Shown here: positions 5,666-9,113 of the stretch, in pieces
How the letters are laid out: each line of letters opens with the position of its first letter
Numbering within the stretch: the stretch's first letter is position 1
DNA from: Alphaproteobacteria bacterium
Lineage (GTDB): Bacteria > Pseudomonadota > Alphaproteobacteria > Micropepsales > Micropepsaceae
Reading direction: 5' to 3'
Assembly (NCBI GenBank): GCA_028869355.1
Contig: JAGWSK010000114.1
Location: forward strand, 1-9,113
Length of the DNA stretch: 9,113 bases
Program-made: the position numbers and the translations under genes
Notes under the pieces: model-generated
Databases searched by the model: none
Seen by the model: the letters and a program-made list of their open reading frames with translations, nothing else
What the model was told of the DNA's origin: nothing

Positions 5666-6526
5666 ATGCTGGCCAGTTTGTTGATTGTGTTCCGCGAGAT
5701 GCTGGAGGCCGGTCTCGTCGTCGGCATTGTGATGGCGGCCACCGAGGGCCTGGCCGGCCGTGCGTTGGCCATTCTTGGCGGAATTGGCGCCGGCGTGTCC
5801 GGTGCGGCGCTGGTCGCGGGTTTTGCCGATATGATCGCCGAAGCCGCCGAAGGCGTCGGCCAGGAACTGTTCACGGCCGGCGTTTTGCTGGCCGCCGTTG
5901 CAATGCTCACCTTTCACACCACCTGGATGTCGCGTCACGGCCGCAAGCTGGCATCCGAGATCAAAGAATTCGGCCGCGCCGCGGTGAAAGGCGACAAATC
6001 GCTGTTTGCCCTTGCGGCGGTGGTCGGTCTCGCCGTGATGCGCGAGGGTTCGGAAGTGGTGCTGTTCCTGTACGGCATCGCGGCATCGTCGCATGAAGGC
6101 ATCGGGGCGATGTTCGCCGGCGGAGCGATCGGCCTCGTGCTGGCCGCCGCGGTCTCCTACGCTCTGTATCGGGGTTTGCTGACCATTCCGATGCGCCACC
6201 TGTTCAGCGTCACAAATGGAATGATTGCGCTGCTTGCGGCCGGCATGGCGGGTCAGGCAGCGGCGGTTCTTGCCGGCGCCGATGTGATTCCGTCGTGGGG
6301 CGAGCGGCTGTGGAACACATCCTTCATTTTGCCGGACGGTAGCTGGCTGGGCCGCGCGCTGCATGCGCTGATCGGCTACTCGGCAGCTCCTTCCGGTGTC
6401 CAGATCGCGGCCTGGCTCGCGACGCTGGCCGTCATCGCCGCTCTGGCAAGATGGACGCCGGACGAAAATCGAAAACCCAAACCTGCGGCCCCGCTGACCG
6501 ATACAAAAGTCGCGGCACGGGGCTGA
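5666..6526 (+). CDS. FTR1 family high-affinity iron permease
   Basis: Inner-membrane iron permease of 286 residues. FTR1 proteins move iron through a channel in which Glu and Arg of REXXE motifs take part. Two are present: REMLE (10-14) in the first helix and REGSE (126-130) in the fourth. About seven hydrophobic segments are visible, and the two halves repeat the same plan, as in yeast Ftr1 and bacterial EfeU and FtrC. A His- and Arg-containing loop (84-112) and a basic tail after ARWTPDENRKPK (261-272) flank the helices. The ATG at 5666 is the only start between the upstream in-frame stop (5636-5638) and the conserved first helix; its Shine-Dalgarno is weak. It is the first gene of an operon with the cupredoxin, two bases downstream. 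Confidence 0.95.
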   Translation: MLASLLIVFREMLEAGLVVGIVMAATEGLAGRALAILGGIGAGVSGAALVAGFADMIAEAAEGVGQELFTAGVLLAAVAMLTFHTTWMSRHGRKLASEIKEFGRAAVKGDKSLFALAAVVGLAVMREGSEVVLFLYGIAASSHEGIGAMFAGGAIGLVLAAAVSYALYRGLLTIPMRHLFSVTNGMIALLAAGMAGQAAAVLAGADVIPSWGERLWNTSFILPDGSWLGRALHALIGYSAAPSGVQIAAWLATLAVIAALARWTPDENRKPKPAAPLTDTKVAARG

Positions 6527-6528
6527 TC

Positions 6529-6846
6529 ATGCGCGCACTTCTCCTGGCATTGACGGTCTCGCTTCTCGCTTCTGCGGCCAATGCGGACGATCCGCAATTG
6601 GTCATCAAGGACCACAAATTTCAGCCCGAGCGGCTCGAAGTCCCAGCCGGCGTGAAATTCAAGCTGATGGTCCGGAACAATGATCCGACTGCGGAGGAAT
6701 TCGAAAGCTTCCAGCTCAACCGTGAAAAGGTCGTGCCGCCGGGCAAGGAGATTCCCGTCTTCCTTGGCCCGCTCGACCGCGGTGAATATCCGTTCTTCGG
6801 CGATTTCCATCAGGATACCGCCAAGGGCGTGCTGGTCGCCAAATAA
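6529..6846 (+). CDS. Periplasmic cupredoxin-fold protein of the iron-uptake operon (FtrB/EfeO-cupredoxin type)
   Basis: Exported protein of 105 residues with a signal peptide (MRALLLALTVSLLASAANA, cleaved before DDP) and one cupredoxin-like domain of the kind found with FTR1 permeases (FtrB of Bordetella, the N-terminal domain of EfeO). Recognisable stretches are KFQPERLEVPAGVKFKL (30-46), EEFESFQLNREKVVPPG (57-72), and GEYPFFGDFHQDTAKG (85-100). The type-1 copper Cys and Met ligands are not visible, since the mature chain has no Cys. H29, H94 and Glu57/58/60 are the likely metal ligands. In FtrABCD systems this component is thought to bind or oxidise ferrous iron and pass it to the permease. 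The ATG at 6529 is two bases after the permease stop, indicating coupled translation. Confidence 0.88.
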   Translation: MRALLLALTVSLLASAANADDPQLVIKDHKFQPERLEVPAGVKFKLMVRNNDPTAEEFESFQLNREKVVPPGKEIPVFLGPLDRGEYPFFGDFHQDTAKGVLVAK

Positions 6847-6875
6847 TCTTGACAATCTGATCCGGGGAATAGGGG

Positions 6876-7664
6876 ATGCCGTTATCTCAGCGGACGGAGA
6901 GGTGGATTCTTGGCGCGTGTCTTGCCGTGTGGCTGGCGGGATATGCGTTGCCGGCCAGGGCCGATATCGGCGAACTCTATGTCTATTCGCCGATTCTCGA
7001 CGGCGCCGGAATTGCGGAAATCGAATATCGCGGCGCGCGGACATTCGATTCCGATCCCGCCAAGGACAATGCGCAGTCGCAAAAACTCTCGTTCGGATAC
7101 GGCATCACCGACTGGTGGTTTGTCGAAGCCTATGGCGAATTTGCCCGCGACCCCGGACCCGGAAACTCGACGCATTTCGACGGCACCGAGTGGGAGTCGG
7201 TTTTTCAACTGACGGAGCCCGGCGAGTACTGGGCCAATCTCGGCCTGATCGCGGAATACGAGCGGGTTGCGAATCGCAAAACCGATTCCGATGAATTGGA
7301 ATTCGGGCCCCTGCTCGAGCATGATTTCGGTCCGACGACCATGGATTTGAATCTGGTCCTTACCCGTCAACTGGGGCCCGTCATCTCCGAACCGGGCGTC
7401 AGCATCGCCTATCGCTGGGAAACGCGTTGGCGCTTGTTTCCGCAATTCCAGCCGGCCATCGAAGCCTTTGGGAATTTTGGACCAATCAGCCACTTCAGTC
7501 CCGGCGAGCAGCAGCAACTGTTCGGCCCGGGAGCAGCGGGAAAATTCCATCTCGGCTTTCTTCCCGGCGATCTCCAATACGATATCGGTTACCTGTTTGG
7601 ACTGACGCCCTCATCGCCAGCAGGCACGGTGAAAATCATTCTCGAATACGAATTCCCGCTGTGA
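6876..7664 (+). CDS. Predicted exported beta-barrel-like protein of unknown function, third gene of the FTR1 operon
   Basis: I cannot assign a named family. The 262-residue product has a Sec signal peptide (basic QRTER, hydrophobic ILGACLAVWLAGYAL, cleavage after ARA at about residue 29). The rest is alternating polar and aromatic/hydrophobic strands such as LSFGYGITDWWFVEAYGEF, YWANLGLIAEYERV and LQYDIGYLFGLT. The final strand is VKIILEYEFPL. This pattern, with no long hydrophobic helix, suggests an outer-membrane barrel of perhaps 10-12 strands. The mature part has no Cys. The start ATG follows GGGGAATAGGGG and lies 29 bases after the cupredoxin stop, so it is probably cotranscribed. A role in moving iron or a chelate across the outer membrane is inferred from the operon only. 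It converges with the methyltransferase gene, 13 bases apart. Confidence 0.75.
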   Translation: MPLSQRTERWILGACLAVWLAGYALPARADIGELYVYSPILDGAGIAEIEYRGARTFDSDPAKDNAQSQKLSFGYGITDWWFVEAYGEFARDPGPGNSTHFDGTEWESVFQLTEPGEYWANLGLIAEYERVANRKTDSDELEFGPLLEHDFGPTTMDLNLVLTRQLGPVISEPGVSIAYRWETRWRLFPQFQPAIEAFGNFGPISHFSPGEQQQLFGPGAAGKFHLGFLPGDLQYDIGYLFGLTPSSPAGTVKIILEYEFPL

Positions 7665-7677
7665 CCGCAGTGTTTCG

Positions 7678-8355
7678 CTAAAAAATTCCCGGGATCACGC
7701 GATAGCGCACCTTCTGCCGATACTCCGAATATCCCTGAAGGTCGCGGAGCAGCACTCTTTCCTCGTTTTCGATCCGGAAATAGAGAATGAACAGGAAGAG
7801 AGGTACGAGGAGCAGCGTCCACCACGAGCCGAGCGCGAGCGGTATCCCCAACACCAGTAACAGCGCCGCAAAATACATGGGGTGCCGGACATAGGCGTAG
7901 AGGCCGGTCGAGATTACTTTTTGCCCCTCTTCGACCCGAACGTTCGCCGCGGCATAGGTGTTCACCTTCGACACCAGGTAGAAAAAATAGAACGACAGAA
8001 CGATGAGAACGTCGCCCAAAACCGGCACATACCAGGGCATGTTTGACCAGCGAAACCGGTGATCCAGCGGCGGCAGGACGATCAGTGGCGCAAATGCGAC
8101 ATAGAGAGAGACGATGATGATCTTCTGGGCTGGTTCCTTTTCGTACGAGATTCCAGCCTCAGTGCGGCGCTTGAGCAGCGCCGGATCGTGCTTGGCCAGA
8201 TACAAGGTGTATGCGCCCGAGCAGACAACAAAGGTGGCCACGAACGCCCAGCCTTGCCAGTAGTCAAGTGTTCCGGCCGAAACAAAAATCAGCGCAACAA
8301 GAATCAGCGTTCCGAGAACGGAAGACCGGATCAGCTGTTTGTACAGTGCATTCAC
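7678..8355 (-). CDS. Isoprenylcysteine carboxyl methyltransferase (ICMT/PEMT) family membrane protein
   Basis: Integral membrane protein of 225 residues with about five hydrophobic segments (roughly 12-28, 35-53, 79-96, 108-129 and 163-194). The C-terminal SAM-binding signature of the ICMT/PEMT families is present: TGLYAYVRHPMYFAALL (150-166, with R157, H158 and P159), then the acidic ENEER (196-200) and QGYSEYRQKVRYRVIPG. Bacterial members methylate unknown small or lipid substrates; no prenylated-protein role should be assumed. I chose the GTG at 8355, which has AAGG eight bases upstream. Reading further in frame to 8508 would run through a palindromic repeat and into tRNA-Leu. It lies downstream of the tRNA on the same strand and converges with the barrel gene. 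Confidence 0.85.
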   Translation of the reverse strand: MNALYKQLIRSSVLGTLILVALIFVSAGTLDYWQGWAFVATFVVCSGAYTLYLAKHDPALLKRRTEAGISYEKEPAQKIIIVSLYVAFAPLIVLPPLDHRFRWSNMPWYVPVLGDVLIVLSFYFFYLVSKVNTYAAANVRVEEGQKVISTGLYAYVRHPMYFAALLLVLGIPLALGSWWTLLLVPLFLFILYFRIENEERVLLRDLQGYSEYRQKVRYRVIPGIF

Positions 8356-8478
8356 GTCATCGGCCTTCGCTCGCTTCGCACTGCGATTCTCGGCCCTCCT
8401 TCGCCAAGGCTTCGGAGGGCATCCCGCTTCGCGACCAGGGACCAGGCAATCCTGCGAAACGCGTAGCGCGAAGCAGGA
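8356..8478. repeat. REP-like palindromic element between tRNA-Leu and the methyltransferase gene
   Basis: The whole gap is filled by a composite palindromic sequence. CCCTCC (8394-8399) pairs with GGAGGG (8414-8419) around a TTCGCCAAGGCTTC loop. TCCTGC (8450-8455) pairs with GCAGGA (8473-8478) around inner CGCG-like arms. CTCGCTTCGC at 8370-8379 is the reverse complement of a core in the repeat near 4466. In one plus-strand frame the first hairpin reads SFAKASEG, a string I recall from spurious short proteins over repeats in Bradyrhizobium-type genomes. The right arm ends exactly where the encoded CCA of the tRNA begins. There is no T-run, so termination of the tRNA transcript here is uncertain. 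Confidence 0.65.
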
Positions 8479-8566
8479 TGGTGGCCCCGGCCGGACTTGA
8501 ACCGGCACGCCCGTTTCCGAGCTACGGATTTTAAGTCCGTTGCGTCTACCATTCCGCCACGGGGCC
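8479..8566 (-). tRNA. tRNA-Leu (anticodon UAA), CCA encoded
   Basis: A class II tRNA cloverleaf is complete. The acceptor stem GGCCCCG (8560-8566) pairs perfectly with CGGGGCC (8483-8489), followed by discriminator A and an encoded CCA (8479-8481). The D arm contains GGCGGAATGGTAGACGC. The anticodon stem ACGGA/TCCGT encloses the loop CTTAAAA, giving anticodon UAA (8531-8533). There is a long variable arm (GCTCGGAAACGGGC), and the T arm is GCCGG-TTCAAGT-CCGGC. It decodes UUA and UUG leucine codons. A repeat element begins directly after the CCA. Confidence 0.97.
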
Positions 8567-8578
8567 GAACCCGCGTTT

Positions 8579-8606
8579 TCAATAGTCTATCGGATTGGCC
8601 TTGCAA
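8579..8606 (-). promoter_or_regulatory. Candidate tRNA-Leu promoter
   Basis: On the minus strand TTGCAA (8601-8606) as -35 is followed by a 16-base spacer and TATTGA (8579-8584) as a poor -10. This would start transcription a few bases before the tRNA 5' end at 8566. The -10 matches the consensus weakly, so this is only the best candidate in the upstream region. Confidence 0.3.
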
Positions 8607-8701
8607 GATTCATGGACGTTTCGGGCGGGTCGTGGAACCTATTTTCGGACATTTCCGTTTAACCACCAGGGGCGAGAGTTTAACGGCCGGGGTATCCTCG
8701 C

Positions 8702-8854
8702 ATGATGTTTTTGGATGTGTGCATCATTCTCGTCGGGTTTTCGCTCCTGGTCGCGTGGTATGTGCCGGACGACGTTTTCAAAGTGGATTCCGGCGAGGAC
8801 GCGCCGGTGCGTGTGCGCGAACGTGCTCGCGGCAACAAAAAGCCGCGGCGATAA
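8702..8854 (+). CDS. Small single-pass membrane protein (50 residues), unknown function
   Basis: I do not recognise a family. The frame encodes 50 residues: a hydrophobic helix (FLDVCIILVGFSLLVAWYV, about 3-21), an acidic stretch (DD, DSGED), and a strongly basic tail (RVRERARGNKKPRR). That is the layout of a membrane-anchored peptide with its C-terminus in the cytoplasm. The codons favour G or C at the third position, as in neighbouring genes, which supports coding. ATG occurs twice at the start (8702 and 8705), so the first residue is uncertain, and there is only a weak GGGG upstream. The stop codon lies inside a 12-bp perfect palindrome. It converges with the PrpD-family gene, 10 bases away. 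Confidence 0.5.
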   Translation: MMFLDVCIILVGFSLLVAWYVPDDVFKVDSGEDAPVRVRERARGNKKPRR

Positions 8855-8864
8855 ATTTATCCCG

Positions 8865-9113
8865 CTACGCTGGTTTGGGCACCAAAAGCCAGTCCAGATT
8901 CGGTTCGGTCTCGATTCTCTGCAGCCGGTCGAACAGCCGGCCCATGGCGGGCGCCGGATAGCGCTTCGCCAGCAGCATGAATTTCTCGCGCAAACCCGCT
9001 TCGTCCAGCGGATTGGCCGGAGTGCCGGAAAACTCGGTGGCGCGGCGCGTCAGCTTGCGTCCGTCCTTCAGCACCACCGAAACGACGCTGGTAAGATCAT
9101 CATTGGGCTGACC
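8865..9113 (-). CDS. MmgE/PrpD family protein, C-terminal end (cut by window edge)
   Basis: The last 82 residues of a larger protein whose start is beyond the right edge. The frame is open to the window end, and the sequence VVLKDGRKLTRR followed by GTPANPLDEAGLREKFMLLAKR matches the C-terminal domain of MmgE/PrpD proteins. Their C-termini carry a strand with a KDGR-like turn, a G-x-P-x-NPL segment, and a KF-containing helix. The family includes 2-methylcitrate dehydratase and several uncharacterised lyases, so the substrate cannot be given. The short ending EPNLDWLLVPKPA is ordinary for the family. No terminator is visible between it and the convergent small membrane gene. Confidence 0.75.
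   Translation of the reverse strand, partial: GQPNDDLTSVVSVVLKDGRKLTRRATEFSGTPANPLDEAGLREKFMLLAKRYPAPAMGRLFDRLQRIETEPNLDWLLVPKPA

Noticed and set aside
5540..6364. Minus-strand open frame (274 codons) opposite the FTR1 gene
   Set aside because: Its translation is His-, Gln- and Arg-rich low-complexity sequence typical of an antisense shadow; the plus-strand FTR1 protein has clear family motifs.
6909..6920. LGAC lipobox in the barrel-like protein
   Set aside because: The Cys at residue 15 comes at the beginning of the hydrophobic core, leaving too short a core before it; the ARA site at residue 29 fits a normal signal peptide.
6882..7577. Minus-strand open frame (231 codons) opposite the barrel-like gene
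   Set aside because: No signal peptide or domain is visible, and the plus-strand frame has a signal peptide, a ribosome site and operon spacing.
8356..8508. N-terminal extension of the methyltransferase to an ATG-type start at 8508
   Set aside because: The added 51 residues would be read from a palindromic repeat and from tRNA-Leu; family similarity begins only after the GTG at 8355.

Overview
The window looks like chromosome from an alphaproteobacterium of the Rhizobiales, most likely the Bradyrhizobium/Rhodopseudomonas group. The grounds are high G+C (roughly 60% by eye), typical rhizobial versions of housekeeping proteins, and two intergenic palindromic repeats of a style I recall from that group. 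There are no transposases, phage genes or CRISPR arrays. I give twelve complete protein genes, two genes cut by the window ends, one tRNA, two repeat elements and three candidate promoter regions.

Left part (1-3183, all on the minus strand). Read in transcription order this is map (methionine aminopeptidase), a vapB-vapC toxin-antitoxin pair, a RadC/JAMM-domain gene, and the N-terminal half of a succinate-semialdehyde dehydrogenase (gabD-type) that runs off the left edge. The vapBC pair has its own promoter, with repeated TGTCAAT motifs, and looks like a cassette placed between map and radC.

Middle part (3184-5446). Divergent from map is a single-domain CinA/MoaB-like molybdopterin-binding-fold gene. 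It is followed by a small predicted secreted protein that starts with TTG. After a palindromic repeat comes a minus-strand gene for a CcmI/CycH-like TPR protein, an accessory factor type of cytochrome c maturation. It is unusual in having almost no loop between its two membrane helices.

Iron module (5447-7664). Divergent from the ccmI-like gene is a compact plus-strand operon: an FTR1-family high-affinity iron permease with two REXXE motifs, a periplasmic cupredoxin-fold protein, and a predicted exported beta-barrel-like protein of unknown function. The 219-base region upstream holds repeated ACTTGC elements and an imperfect inverted repeat over a plausible promoter. No P19-type periplasmic iron protein or polyferredoxin gene, the usual partners in FtrABCD-type systems, lies beside it. 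The third gene is the least explained part of the window and the best candidate for new biology.

Right part (7678-9113). An isoprenylcysteine-methyltransferase-family membrane protein is encoded on the minus strand, downstream of a tRNA-Leu(UAA). A palindromic repeat fills the gap between them and abuts the encoded CCA end of the tRNA. Then come a 50-residue single-pass membrane protein on the plus strand and, convergent to it, the C-terminal end of an MmgE/PrpD-family protein that enters from the right edge.
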